DNA from: Heligmosomoides polygyrus polygyrus | Lineage: Eukaryota; Nematoda; Chromadorea; Rhabditida; Heligmosomidae | Length of the DNA stretch: 64,000 nucleotides | NCBI GenBank assembly: GCA_947396885.1 | Contig: OX377202.1 | Span: 34,463,407 to 34,527,406, forward strand | Direction: 5' to 3' | Part shown: positions 35,801 through 44,500 of the stretch, piece by piece | Position numbering within the stretch: position 1 is the first letter of the stretch | How the letters are laid out: each line of letters begins with the position of its first letter | Position numbers and translations under genes: made by a program | The notes under the pieces: generated by a model | Seen by the model: the letters and a program-made list of their open reading frames with translations, nothing else | Told to the model about the DNA's origin: nothing | The model's database searches: none

Positions 35801-37079
35801 GGAGTGACACGATGTAGATGACTAAGAGATGGCATCTGAAGTTCCAGCCTCGACAATTCGGGAATGCTATTGCCTGAAGCAACTACTGGAGATTAGGTTG
35901 ACACGTCATGTATTTCGCCTGCTTACACCCAAGAATTAAATCTTTAACCAGCTGACGCCCACATTACCGTTAGATGTTGGTACAGCACAAGGATCATCCA
36001 AATCTTCTGTCAGTTTTCTTCATGTATCGCCGAACAACAGTTTTCATATCCATTGTTTACCTCGGATGAGACGCCGCATAGTGTCTAATCTGGCACGCAA
36101 GAGAAACAAATGGAGACATTAATGGCGACTACTTCTTCGGCGGTTCCATGGTCAATGGGACAACAACACATTCGACAGTCAGTGGCGCAGTTAACATTGA
36201 GGTCATCTGGCAGTGCATGGTCTCCGTAACAAAAGGCATGCTTGCAGCAGGCATGTTTAAATCCTAGAATTGACTAGCGAGGCCCACCTATTTGCACTTC
36301 CTCCCAATTATATCGCACACGTTTCGCCTGAAACCGAAATCTCTTTCGACCGAATATGAGGTTCCTCTCCTGGTGAGCTCGATGGCTTTAGTCGAAATGT
36401 TGAATTCTTACTACTGCCACTGACATCACCTTAAAACCTAACAACAACAATGATCAGACTCTCGCCCGAACTCTCGTCGACACCGGTGATCGAGAGTATG
36501 CCGACTGTGTGAGACAATGGCGAGGCATTCTCAAGCATGAAACCCCTTCTGCCTGTGGAAGACTGATTCTGGGATATCGACGATTCTGGCCAGGCAAAGT
36601 ACGCATCTACAGGAAAGGGCATGGGTGGTCACGCGAAGCTCTGCTTACAGACAATTTGTAAGTGTGTTAGGACAGAAGAAGTGACCGAAAAGAATGGCTT
36701 TCAAAGATTCGCATTCTCTCTAATTACAGCTGGTGCGACAGCGACTTCCTTCTACGTGATTGGCAAGAATCAAGCGTTGAACATGAAATGTGGGGCGCTC
36801 CACACAGTAACGATGAGGACTCAGAGGTATGCGCCATGAACAACAGAGTGTGGAAGTGGTTGCCGAATAAGAGGACCAACTGTACTGTGATTCGGTGAGT
36901 CACTAGTGCATGAAAATTTGGAGATTTACGGTGGCGCAACTACACAAATCGTTCTCTATTTCAGAGAAGATTTTCAAGCGTACGAAGATTTGCACAGAAG
37001 CAATAGTCCTAAGCAGGTCCAAGGGTTTTTGAAAGAACTCGAGGTGTGGCAGTGCTACCCACAATGCGAAGAAGAATGA
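10345..37079 (+). CDS. Copy B: nine-exon DUF273-like type II membrane glycosyltransferase-family gene
   Basis: Hand assembly of exons 10345-10541, 12871-13012, 13072-13194, 16594-16672, 24862-24968, 34167-34268, 36458-36657, 36730-36894 and 36965-37079 gives 1230 nt, 409 aa plus TGA. Phases match at every junction and nearly all sites are GT-AG with nematode-like consensus. The protein has a 29-residue cytosolic tail, a membrane anchor (about 30-51) and a luminal domain with a beta strand [10 protein letters not shown] (94-103), [19 protein letters not shown] (161-179) at the usual DxD site, [20 protein letters not shown] (182-201), YLVRN at the exon 5/6 junction and a CYPQCE end. I recognise the order from C. 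elegans DUF273-type proteins, which resemble GT-A glycosyltransferases; the donor and acceptor are unknown. Weakest points are the exon 2 donor (TAT/gtttca), the exon 3 end (13194 or 13197) and the exon 7 acceptor. A GT34-like family is the alternative. Confidence 0.75.
11123..12060 (-). pseudogene. RTE-like reverse transcriptase fragment (minus)
   Basis: On the minus strand the order is [20 protein letters not shown] (about 11900), a degraded active-site block [10 protein letters not shown] where YADD would be (about 11640), then [16 protein letters not shown] (about 11350). The catalytic YADD is changed to YAGD and the frame is broken. It is a more diverged RTE lineage than the copy at 7.1-9.1 kb. 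Confidence 0.75.
12437..12550 (+). pseudogene. RTE-like reverse transcriptase scrap (plus)
   Basis: One frame reads [18 protein letters not shown], then [13 protein letters not shown], which is the same RT stretch as in the neighbouring minus-strand fragment ([18 protein letters not shown]). Only about 38 codons are recognisable. Confidence 0.65.
12871..13012 (+). CDS. Copy B exon 2
   Basis: A clear TTCTTATTTCAG acceptor precedes it. The first base completes the split Arg codon. Residues 66-113 are a basic stem ([13 protein letters not shown]) followed by the predicted first beta strand VMVLVLYSS. The donor after TAT (GTTTCA) is not ideal, but it gives a 59-bp intron and keeps phase 0; an earlier GTGATG donor at 12955 is an alternative that would remove the strand. 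Confidence 0.6.
13072..13194 (+). CDS. Copy B exon 3
   Basis: ATATCGCAG acceptor, then [20 protein letters not shown] and on to DACSRHK. In related proteins the helix after the first strand has the form ALD.INCY. The donor is GTGGTG at 13195 or GTGGGA at 13198; both keep the frame. Confidence 0.6.
13713..13790 (+). repeat. tRNA-derived SINE head
   Basis: TGGCGCAGTGG is a perfect pol III A box. GGTTTGAGTCT about 45 bp further matches the B box apart from one or two bases. No full tRNA cloverleaf forms, so it is taken as a SINE or tRNA relic. Confidence 0.5.
14287..15542 (-). mobile_element. Near full-length mariner with TIRs and TA duplication
   Basis: The element is 1256 bp, flanked by TA on both sides (14285-14286 and 15543-15544). 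Left end GGCTATTCGGAAATTAATG; right end (reverse complement) ATTTGTCCGGAATTTACATA; both run into ATGCAGGTTTT. Size and target are normal for mariner. It is oriented opposite to the host gene. Confidence 0.85.
14361..15400 (-). pseudogene. Mariner transposase, broken
   Basis: On the minus strand it starts [18 protein letters not shown] (ATG at 15398-15400). The N-terminal helix-turn-helix region ([12 protein letters not shown]), [17 protein letters not shown] and [11 protein letters not shown] are followed by the catalytic region ([12 protein letters not shown], then LIHDNA and [18 protein letters not shown]) and the C-terminus [10 protein letters not shown]. The length of about 346 codons is normal. 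Breaks: a stop in the HTH region at a usual Trp position (about 15260), a frameshift near 14850, and a TGA close to the C-terminus (14394-14396). Confidence 0.85.
16394..16455 (+). other. 62-nt perfect-stem hairpin in intron 3
   Basis: GATTATAATCAAGG (16394) pairs with CCTTGATTATAATC (16442), extended by GTTTTGTT/AACAAAAC. The stem is about 23 bp with about 16 nt of loop, 140 bp before exon 4. It may be a tiny foldback element or a miRNA-like hairpin. Confidence 0.5.
16594..16672 (+). CDS. Copy B exon 4: catalytic-site exon
   Basis: Acceptor TTCTATTGCAG, donor GTAAGA. Encodes [20 protein letters not shown] then VLDDNT, the strand carrying the metal-binding DxD of GT-A enzymes. Here the motif is D-D-N instead of D-x-D, with family members usually reading LDAD as I recall. 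Confidence 0.75.
17297..17331 (+). repeat. G-rich simple repeat
   Basis: GTGGT repeats followed by an uninterrupted run of about 14 G. Confidence 0.85.
17546..19148 (+). mobile_element. Possible non-autonomous Helitron
   Basis: TCCTACTACATATAAAAGAG follows an A at 17545, which fits a Helitron 5' end (TC after A). Near the other side TTGGGGCGAAGCCCCCAA forms a hairpin at about 19109-19126, with CTAG at 19145-19148 (CTRR). The hairpin-to-end spacing of about 18 nt is longer than usual and the next base is G instead of T. No Rep/helicase is present. Confidence 0.35.
17765..18625 (+). repeat. Degenerate purine-rich minisatellite
   Basis: About 50 imperfect copies of a 14-20 bp unit like AGGGGACCAGTGAA, with strong G/A bias on the plus strand. 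The long minus-strand ORFs here are proline- and leucine-rich products of this bias. Confidence 0.8.
20498..20560 (-). repeat. 63-bp inverted repeat, left arm
   Basis: In reverse complement it reads ATCGCTAACAAGCTAACTGT and on, matching 24535-24597 at about 58 of 63 positions. The two arms enclose about 4 kb that includes the RTE copy. Confidence 0.75.
21396..21476 (-). repeat. tRNA-like sequence (Ser/Leu-type relic or SINE head)
   Basis: On the minus strand GATGGCCGAGAAGGTGTTGG (A box region) is followed by GGACTTGCAG and GGGTTCGAATCCC (perfect B box). No acceptor stem forms and the anticodon stem is poor, so this is a relic. It abuts the 5' end of the RTE copy. Confidence 0.55.
21490..24534 (+). 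mobile_element. Long RTE-like LINE copy in intron 4
   Basis: About 3 kb on the plus strand, from the 5' region of the endonuclease to an ATGATGATGATG tail at about 24507-24534. Near full length for RTE (about 3.2 kb). Confidence 0.8.
21520..24505 (+). pseudogene. RTE-like endonuclease/reverse transcriptase, broken
   Basis: Blocks in order: APE-type endonuclease start [20 protein letters not shown] and [10 protein letters not shown] (about 21838-21940); [18 protein letters not shown] and VVAGDLNGQ (about 22130-22260); [20 protein letters not shown] and [12 protein letters not shown] (to about 22560); linker; [22 protein letters not shown] (about 23607) and [12 protein letters not shown] (about 23850); C-terminus [10 protein letters not shown] and [15 protein letters not shown] (about 24280-24420). 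Catalytic residues of both domains are still visible, but at least five frame changes or stops break it. Confidence 0.85.
24535..24597 (+). repeat. 63-bp inverted repeat, right arm
   Basis: Starts ATCGCTAACAAGCAATTTGT and ends CCCCAAACCTCTT; partner of 20498-20560. It begins directly after the microsatellite tail of the RTE copy. Confidence 0.75.
24862..24968 (+). CDS. Copy B exon 5
   Basis: Acceptor TTCTGTTGCAG; two bases complete the codon opened at 16672. [20 protein letters not shown] and [15 protein letters not shown] continue directly from the DxD strand, as in DUF273-type proteins (..NP.HCIEE.ID..V.I.FYERF..WEI). The donor is GTACGA, phase 0. Confidence 0.75.
25727..25895 (+). repeat. 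MULE left TIR
   Basis: Inverted copy of 30355-30523 over about 169 bp, with scattered mismatches and short gaps. Confidence 0.85.
25940..26340. repeat. MULE left subterminal array
   Basis: Imperfect units of about 40-60 bp of the form TTTTCACTGAGAAATT... CATTTTGACTTC.GAAA, five or six copies, in inverted orientation to the right array. Confidence 0.7.
26775..26917 (+). repeat. 143-bp direct repeat, copy 1
   Basis: TTCGTTATGAACAAGGAATT through GATGAGCTAGAAC; recurs without visible change at 27294-27436. Confidence 0.9.
27294..27436 (+). repeat. 143-bp direct repeat, copy 2
   Basis: Second copy; the copies are 376 bp apart and inside the MULE, downstream of its transposase gene. Confidence 0.9.
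27480..29932 (-). pseudogene. MULE transposase gene with introns, nearly intact
   Basis: Minus strand. N-terminal C2H2 zinc finger ([20 protein letters not shown], about 29830-29870); [32 protein letters not shown] (about 29050-28950); [11 protein letters not shown] (about 28780); then the DDE core with [11 protein letters not shown] (first D, about 28550), [12 protein letters not shown] (second D, about 28310) and [18 protein letters not shown] (E, about 27870); finally [11 protein letters not shown] and a Cys-rich SWIM-like end (KRCDCD). GT-AG introns of about 50-75 bp are seen near 28845-28893, 28615-28690 and 28405-28460. Breaks: an in-frame TAG after NGFKL (about 28276) and a probable frameshift near 27600. 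Order and motifs match nematode MULEs. Confidence 0.8.
30030..30345. repeat. MULE right subterminal array
   Basis: About six units of about 41 bp: GGAAATCAAAATGAGAGATT TCTAGGAGAAAACGAAGTTT. Same units as on the left in inverted orientation, extending the inverted ends to about 500-600 bp. Confidence 0.8.
30355..30523 (-). repeat. MULE right TIR
   Basis: Partner of 25727-25895. Confidence 0.85.
31394..32045. mobile_element. 652-bp GC-rich foldback element with 9-bp target duplication
   Basis: Inverted repeats of about 180 bp (31398-31577 against 31855-32038), for example CTCCCTGGGTTACGGTAACG at the left and CGCTACCGTAACCCAGGGAG at the right. Ends GGGTGCG.. and ..CGAACCC are flanked by ACAATTTTC at 31385-31393 and 32046-32054. 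No transposase; the 9-bp duplication suggests mobilisation by a MULE of a family different from the one at 25.7 kb. Confidence 0.85.
32480..32878 (+). mobile_element. LINE 3' end with (AAAT)n tail
   Basis: An AAAT-type tail at about 32838-32878 follows a T-rich, non-coding stretch resembling the 3' UTR at 442-591. The left limit is uncertain. Confidence 0.45.
32910..34166. other. Intronic sequence, nothing recognised
   Basis: No RNA gene, repeat or coding motif identified apart from the acceptor of exon 6 at its end. Confidence 0.5.
34167..34268 (+). CDS. Copy B exon 6
   Basis: Acceptor ACATTTAG, donor GTAGGT, phase 0 on both sides. [20 protein letters not shown] completes the YLVRN..W...FL...A..EF block. 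The next residues ([12 protein letters not shown]) stand where related proteins carry a DNGA(L/I)H-type motif, so that motif is not conserved here. Confidence 0.7.
34567..34755. mobile_element. MITE with GGGGCCGGATT ends, copy 3
   Basis: The right end in reverse complement reads GGGGCCGGATTTATCAACGG and the left end GGGGCGAATTCATTAACTGC; both continue ..TTACA.AA.TTTAAC.GAGAA. Related to 5966-6144. Confidence 0.65.
35059..35325 (+). pseudogene. Reverse-transcriptase scrap (LINE)
   Basis: [37 protein letters not shown] and [13 protein letters not shown] are the RT domain 1-3 signature (NYRPI.LLS..YK, Q.GFR...ST.D., .D..KAFD) of RTE/Jockey-type LINEs. A different lineage from the RTE copies at 7 and 21 kb. 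No catalytic YxDD block follows. Confidence 0.75.
36458..36657 (+). CDS. Copy B exon 7
   Basis: Residues 251-316, ending in phase 2 at a perfect TT/GTAAGT donor. [20 protein letters not shown] and [19 protein letters not shown] match the C..LW/.....LR.Y.KG.GWARD.WLTN region of the family. The acceptor chosen (GATCAG at 36452-36457) keeps the phase but lacks a pyrimidine tract; a short additional exon upstream is possible. Confidence 0.65.
36730..36894 (+). CDS. Copy B exon 8
   Basis: Acceptor TCTAATTACAG, donor GTGAGT; one base in, two bases out, as in the copy A exon 695-850. [15 protein letters not shown] begins it; [15 protein letters not shown] ends it. The flanking introns are 72 and 70 bp. 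Confidence 0.8.
36965..37079 (+). CDS. Copy B exon 9 (terminal)
   Basis: Acceptor [30 protein letters not shown], then [10 protein letters not shown] and TGA at 37077-37079. The CYPxCE end is shared with copy A. Confidence 0.8.
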
Positions 37080-37191
37080 ACATGTCAGTGTTCGAGATTT
37101 CGCGATTTATCTAGTGTTCTACTTCCTTACAGTTATTCCTCCTGGATACCATGCTCTTATCCCTTACATTTGTGCCTACTCTCTCATGCTG

Positions 37192-37197
37192 AATAAA
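37192..37197 (+). terminator. AATAAA polyadenylation signal of copy B
   Basis: Canonical AATAAA 113 bp after the stop codon, in an AT-rich context. Confidence 0.6.
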
Positions 37198-37589
37198 TGA
37201 GTGAAACGTTTCATCCTCCCTTCGGCTCTAGGGATCATATAAAGTTGCTGTGGACCGTTCGCAAAACATCTAAAAGCGAATATATGACGTAAAGCTTATT
37301 ACGGAGGTTCACGCAATACTTGCTTCACAGAAACAAGAGTCAGAATTGTGAGGCGCGTTATACGTGCGGTGTTGTCAGGAAGAAGCGTGATCTCCCATAT
37401 AGCAACGGTAGGTTCGTTTCCTTTTTAAATCGAACACAGATCCATCCTCCCACTGACTTGTCAATTGGCCATAATACCAAATGAAAGTCAAATGTGCATC
37501 AAAAACGACTTTAAGGTAACTCAAAATGAATTATCACAAAAAATTACGCTTCCAAACCGGATTTTACTAGGGAAGCCCTTAAGGCATCA

Positions 37590-38040
37590 TCGCTTTGCAA
37601 CGAATAGTCGATATAGGTACGAGTCTTGGGCGTCTCGCCGCAATCTCATACTCTTCCTTCTTATCGTGGTGAGCCCACGCCCCCTCCGATGGCGAGCCGC
37701 TCCGATGGCGAGATCCAGCAGGCAGCTCCACGCCTCAGGCCGGCATCGGAGTTTTGCGGCATGCCGCTTTGTCGCCATTAGCGATGCGTCAATCTCATTC
37801 CTCAGCGGATGCAATTTTCGAACGTCAACGGCTAAGTTGTCACAGTTCTCGGCAGCTGCACTTGTGCGACGAGGAGCGGCATGCGGCATCACGAAGCCTT
37901 GTCCTCAGCGCGACTTTCACATACAGTGGGAGCGTGGGCCCACCACGATGGGAAGGAAAAGGACAAGAATGCGCAGCCGCCTCAAGACTCTGATGCAGGT
38001 CTCGCAAATGCGGTCACAATTTTTCGATGTCTTTCTGTGA
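37590..38040. mobile_element. Palindromic foldback element
   Basis: CTTATCGTGGTGAGCCCACG at about 37660 pairs with CGTGGGCCCACCACGATGGG at about 37932, and the inner arms GCGGCATGCCGC and GCGGCATGCGGC also pair. The 191-codon ORF across it is a product of the inverted GC-rich sequence. Confidence 0.6.
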
Positions 38041-38204
38041 CAGCTTAGTACACTGCGGCAGATCGCAGCCGAGAAGCGCGGCTGCGTTAACTTAACCATA
38101 AACTTCAGAAATTGCTCCAGCTGATGAATGCGATCGGCGACTCGCCAATAACGGCAAGGCCGCAAAACACTGATGCAGGCCTTTAATTTGCGCGCCGATG
38201 AAGC

Positions 38205-38585
38205 GTTAAGCCGCATACACACTCCGCAGTGGGCAGCCACGCTGAGGCATAGCGTGGAAGGGCAGAGTTGCATTCCGGCAGCGTAGGCGGCAGTGACGGG
38301 GATGTGCCTAGTTCCACTGCCGCAGTGCAGCCAGCAGCAGCAACGGCGGCTGGAGCAGCGAGGAATGAGCTCGGGCATTCCTCACTGCTGCAACCGCAAT
38401 AACCCGCATGCACACTTTGCAGTAGGCAGTGCACAGTGGAATGTGCGCGGAACTGGGCTCCGTGGCTGCGGCAGTGAGGAATGCCCGAGCTCATTCCTAG
38501 CTGCCACTGCCGCAGCACGACTCCGCCCTTCCACGCTTGCCTCCGCGTGGCCCGCACTGTCGCTGCCGAGTGTGAATGCGGATAC
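38205..38585. mobile_element. GC-rich palindromic element
   Basis: CCGCATACACACTCCGCAG at the left pairs with CTGCCGAGTGTGAATGCGG at the right; further in, GCGTGGAAGGGC pairs with GCCCTTCCACGC, and GAATGAGCTCGGGCATTCCT with AGGAATGCCCGAGCTCATTC. It is almost one long hairpin of about 380 bp. Confidence 0.75.
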
Positions 38586-38599
38586 AGTGTTTGCATGTA

Positions 38600-41500
38600 C
38601 TGACGTATGCAACACGTTGAACAAGCATGCGAGGAAAAAAACCCAAACTGCACCTGGTGACCAAACGGATTTAGCCACAGCTTTGATTGTGCTCTTTAGC
38701 ATTCCTGAGTTAAAAATTAGCAGCTCGCCTTGAGCCGACCTTCTTCCACTTGAACTTCCACTAGAGGACGTTCAGAGTGTTCGCGTAGCGACATGAAGCC
38801 CATTAAATCGTTGTGTGCCCTTCGCTGATAAAGGTAACGATATAAACACCAAATCCGCTGTTGGAGAAGGACTACTGATAAAGGCCTGCGATGAGCACAT
38901 CACATAACATTAAACAGCGACAACACCTCGTGTGGCGACTCTGCTAACCACATTAGTGTTAATTGCGCAATAGCATTGAGCAAATAAAGAGGTAGCAACG
39001 CTCTATCACAGCTGTGGTTAGCGAGCATTTATTGTTGCGGATACACTCGCTTCGTACCTTCGAAATTTCATACTGTTAAATGCGCTCGAATGCGCTTATT
39101 CAAACATCTTTCAAATCATTGGTCTTTGATAATAGGGCAAGAATATACCATGAGAGATAGCATCTGTGACAGCGGCAGAGCAGTGGCACGTCGTCAGATT
39201 TCATGCGAGATATGCAAATGCTTTAAGTTTAAAATGGTAGACCTAACAATGGAATGGAAAGCTTAGTCCTGTTCGAAACGACAAATGACGAAAGTAGACG
39301 GATCACTCTGGTTAGCCATAATGATTGCCAACTAATGAACAAGAAACAAAAAACAGCGCAATAATGGCTTTAATTTTGTTAACTTTGTGTGATTTTAAAC
39401 AATAGGCAGTAGTACACTTCGTGCGTACTTGTATTTATTGGGCGGCATTAGCGGCATCACCATAACCCATCTCCAACACTGGGAGGGGTGCTCTGTCCGA
39501 CAATTGCTCGTCAACTACGGAGGTAGTGACGGATTTTGTGGAAGAGATGACAGAATTGCGGTGAATTGGCGGGAATTCAAAACGATGTTTGAGCAGCGGC
39601 GTAGCTCGACAGATCATCGGACTTCGTGGATTGAGCTAAAAATTGTTCTTCTCATGAGAAGTAACGGACCTTCCCGCGTTTCCACGAATTACTGTATGGA
39701 CGGTTTTGGTTTTTTTAGGATTTTGGAGGATTTTGCCTATCTCATGTGCACAACTAAACATCTTCTATAGTTTGCTCGAGCGCTGAAAAAAGTTAGTTTT
39801 AAGTTATGTGCCAATTTCATTGTAGGTGTTTTAAAATTTTACGACATGAACTTCATTGCTCGTTCAAAAAGATAAACCTGAAACTAACACCAAACAATAA
39901 CAATGACGATGCAACAAAGAACTTCAAGAATTGATAACAACAAAACATCGAGGTGATACAGTCTCCAACGAAAAATATCAGCAAACAAAGAACATATTCA
40001 CAGAAAACCTGAAGTCTCTCACGTCAGTGATGCTGCACAGGTGTAGTCTACGCACACGCTGGACCTGTATCAACGTCCTAAATTCGTATACCCTCCCGAG
40101 TCCCGTATATATTAGAGAGCTAAACTTAGGAATGATTGCCTGTCGCTTAGGTATGCGGTTATGCAACATTATGGAATGATAGGCTGCTGGATGCGTAGCT
40201 ACATACATGAAACCAAATTTTATTACCCTCATTTTCCTTCATCTCGTGAACTCAAAGTTGTGAAAAACATTGTGCTGAGTTCTCTAGTTCTTCTCTAGTT
40301 CCACGTACCCAGACCGCCTAGACGTACTTTGCTTACTTTTGATTACAGGTTTCCAACATTTGTCTGTTGATAATCGCCTTGCGTCCAGACGTTATGTCAC
40401 TTCTCCGACGACATGAAGTTTGCGCATGAAGACGTGTAGGAACGTGGATTACACTAGTTTGGTATCACTACGTCATGGGGCTTGCGTGAAGTCAGAGCTT
40501 GCGTGAAGTCGAAGACTTGAACGAGCATGCGAGAAAAGCACAAATGTAAAACTGGTATACCGGCGGATAAGGCCACGGAAGCGTGAATCCGCATTGAAGT
40601 TCACATTGTCGTCAGCGTATGTCATTTCTGAAAACAGAGAGGAAATTGAATCCAGTCTGATTGGTTTTGGCTGAATGTGGTTTAACAGTGCTCAGAAAGA
40701 GACACTGTAGAAATGTAGAAATTCGGCAGCGACAGCAGTTGCGCGGCAAGTGGTCGCTATGCGAAATTGGTTACGGTCAGAGCAGCGCTTGTTGATGAGT
40801 CGGACTGCTATGTTTTGGTGGTGACAGTCTATAGAAAATGATGAACAGCCACTCCTGGGAAAGGACAGAGTGAAAGGTATAACAAGCCCGTTTAAGAACC
40901 TGCGTTGAGCAGCTCCAACATTGTGTAATATACACCGTAAATCAGAGATGTTGCTCTTTATTCCATCTACGTTGCAACGTTCAAGTGGTAACAGCCGAAA
41001 TCACTTTTAAGTGAAGAATTCAAGCATAGTGGACATAAATCTATAGTTTAAATAAGCGAAAAAACATTCTAAATGGCACCCCAGGCCCAAAAAGAGAAAA
41101 CCATTAGAAAACAAAGACATTATCTGCAAAACAATCTACAATTTTTCTATTCGATCCACCATATTTGTATTTAACACGTAGCGAACTTATCAAAAAAACT
41201 TGAGTAAGTTATCGGAAAAATTTACGTTCTTCATTAATGTGGAAGAACATCTATGTATGCTACAGCTGGGCTCAAATATACAGCCATGGAATAGAAACAG
41301 GAAACGCCCCATGCGTTTGCACATTTGGGAACTGCTGTATATGACAAGAAATACTATCCTCTCACTACTCTGTTGAAACTGAATCTAGTACTTTTGTCTT
41401 AAAACCTTCTACAAGCGCACTAATGTTAGCGCTTAAGCAAGGGTGTTCTGTGTTCCAGCTTCCCTTTTCCTGAATGAATATGGCTTCAGGTACATTCCCC

Positions 41501-44500
41501 CTTACGATGGCACCCTCATAGCAGGGAATTTCACTTCTAAGCGACCGCTGCGCTCATCGTAAACAATTTCGCTGTGGGGCTGATAGCCGAGGATAGGTCC
41601 GAAAAACTCTTGGTTTTTCTCGACCTCTGAAAGCGTCGCTCCGCGCGATCGAAATGGGAGCATGCCTTTAAGCGTCGCTCGGGGGGGGGGGCTATAAAAA
41701 CCTACAAGGATTTATTGATATTTAGGAGAATATGAGGTGTCCCCGTTCCATCCCCCGATTAGAGACTGCACTTGGATGTCAGATTCCTGGCCAGCACCCC
41801 AACAATTCCTATCTCTAGGCGGAGATTTGGGCGGAAAGTTTTTTGACCTGTGAAGGAAACACAGAATAGTGCCAAGAATATCTTAAACAGAGGTGCATTT
41901 TGTATAACGGGACCGTCGCATCTGAAAAAGACGTACTAGAAGTGAAGAGTGAGAAAACAAAAGCTACTTGCCTAGCAGTGTAGTCTCGACTACATTAGGA
42001 AGACCTTTTAACCCGGACTCATCCCGGCCGTTAAGTATGATAGCGTCCGTTTATTTTAATTGTTGGCTCCGTAATCTAAAACACTTCAACTCATGAGATT
42101 CATCATAAGGAGAATAGTTTACAAACCTTAAATTATCGAATAGGAACGAATAGAATAGAAAGGAAAATAGAATAGAAAACGAAAACGGCTATAGGCTTTT
42201 AACGTAGTTATTTTCATTTGTTCGCGGCAACCTTTCCCTTGCCGCAGCTACTAAATTGATTTGAAAGAATTCTTGCTTCAAATGAAAACAAAACCACATG
42301 AACCGAGTACAGTAAGTAATTGCTAACGTAGACGGCTTCGATTGAGCATCCGGCACCCAAGTCCTTGTAAAATTGCTGGCCGAGAATCTGGAATTAGTGG
42401 AGTGAGCGGACCGGGCATGCTAGCTTGATGTATGAAGTCATCAAAACATCCTATCGATGCCAGAAACGACGACGTGTCTTACGAACTCTTAAACCTTCAA
42501 CATATAAAGGCGAATATGTTATCTTAAAGGCGTGCTAACTTATCATGTATGACATATGCGAGAACGATCCGTGTGATTTCGATGCATGTAGAAATTTTAC
42601 GGCAGTCAGCATATTCAGCAATCCATCTCGACTGCCATGCGAACGTAGTGGAGAAGGCAATCTGGTCGACATCCGTCTGTTTTCCAACTCTTAAACCATG
42701 AGTTCGAGGCGCGGCGAACATTCCTGAACGAAGCCGTTAACCGGGAATTCACTAAGCTATTAGATGTAACGAAACTCATGGGCAACATAAATAGCTTTAA
42801 TCAAACATACAGGTTTTGTGACCTCTTTCCCCTCTATGAGAATGAGTTGTCACTGGCGTCATTTTCCTACAAATGTTCCATATATCGAGAAACCAAGTCA
42901 AGCAGTTTATGTAAATCGGGAAGTAAGGTAACACTTACAATGAGGAATCCGATCTATTCACCTAACATACATCTGCTTTTTTATATCCCTCACATATTTG
43001 TTACACCTGAACTTCTTACGGAGAGTATAACTGGAAACAGGAACAGCGTTAATAATCCGGAAATATCCCATGGTCTTCACACTGTCCTCATAGTTGCACA
43101 CCTCATTCTCATCTAGTCCTTATATATGCTTCTAGGTAAATATGTACATAGAAGGGTGTAAAAAAGTTCACCTCCACTTAGAACACGACACCCGCCATAA
43201 CACCGACTTTCGCCGCACTCTTCAAATGCCAGCAACGATGCAGGGGGGGGGGGGGGGATGTGCTTCCATCAAGCCTGATCTGATTCGGCAGCCACTGCAT
43301 ATTAAACGATTTCCAAACCTACATGCAAACGAAATCAGGAAACAAGGGACATATAACTCGAAAAAACACGAAACGCGGAGGTGCACAATAAACCAGCCAT
43401 CGGCTGTTTGTGGATATTGATTGGTGCCTAGGTAGAGCCAAAGTTGATCTGCTGCATGCCTGGCGTACCGCAAGCGGCGATAAGACCTATAGTAAACCAC
43501 TTCCTGAGACCGCTTCTCAAAATGATACCCGCAGAGCATACGCAACGTCAAATGACTCCATTTTGTCAAACGGAGGACCCCTCCCAGTGACGGAGATCAT
43601 CGGAGCAATACGAGTTGGAGGGCGAAGAGGGGCGGAACGAACACTGGTAGGCTAGGGTATTTTCAATATACAGCCCGTGGTGTAGCAGATTATTTCGACA
43701 TACTAGGGAAGGCCACCACACAAGGATTGCGCTAGAACGATGAACTCCTGCATGAAAAAGGGCAAGAAAATTTTATCGTCGAAACTTCACCCCCTCCCCA
43801 GCCCGTATTGACCCCCATCATCTGTGCCGCTGGACGGCAATGCCCCACGGTTCGAAAAAGCGCCGATAAGTCGTCTCCGTTCTACCATGTCTTTATTCAA
43901 ACCTGTGGCGCGGACTACGATAGTGATAAAGGTCCGACCTCTGACAAGCAATCTGTATGGGGTGACTCTCATTTTATAGGTCGAGGCTCTCGGCAAAGCA
44001 AGCATTAATGGTTGCAGCGGCCGATCGAACGAAAAGCAGATCATTGTGAGTCTAGATATGTTGAGGCATTACCCTTTGAAAGACATCTGCAGGAACTCTG
44101 CGCTACGCCATATTTTTTCACCTCAAGAAAAGAGTGGGTGGAAGACTAATAATGTGGAAGCATCCTACATATGTTCAATAATTCACAGCCTTAGACCATA
44201 TAAAACTTACCAGAAAAGTTTATCAGGCGTATGTCTGGACGGCGAAAATGAATACCACTGCAAGAATCTCCACCTTTCATATTGTAAAAAAGCAGGTTCC
44301 GTTTCTGTCCTTGAATCCAAGGAGCTAGAAGACCTCAAACTTTCACACCGTCAGCACGCACACACGTCCTATGTGCCACGTGTGTTGATTTATGGGAGGC
44401 TTATTGTTAGGCTATGCAGCAAGCGAACTGGTGGTTTAAGGATGTGTGACGCTCTTTCTCAGGTGCGGTGTTCGGTTCCCATGCCTTGTTGAATTTCTGG

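Larger units (their letters stand above)
34269..36457 (+). other. Copy B intron 6 (2189 bp)
   Basis: Contains one MITE and one reverse-transcriptase scrap; the rest is unrecognised. Confidence 0.5.

Noticed and set aside
37465..38733. ORFs of 101-191 codons on both strands
   Set aside because: They span palindromic GC-rich elements, where absence of stops comes from composition and mirrored sequence.
44046..44492. 148-codon plus-strand ORF
   Set aside because: No recognisable motif, no convincing splice context and no relation to neighbours; may be chance.
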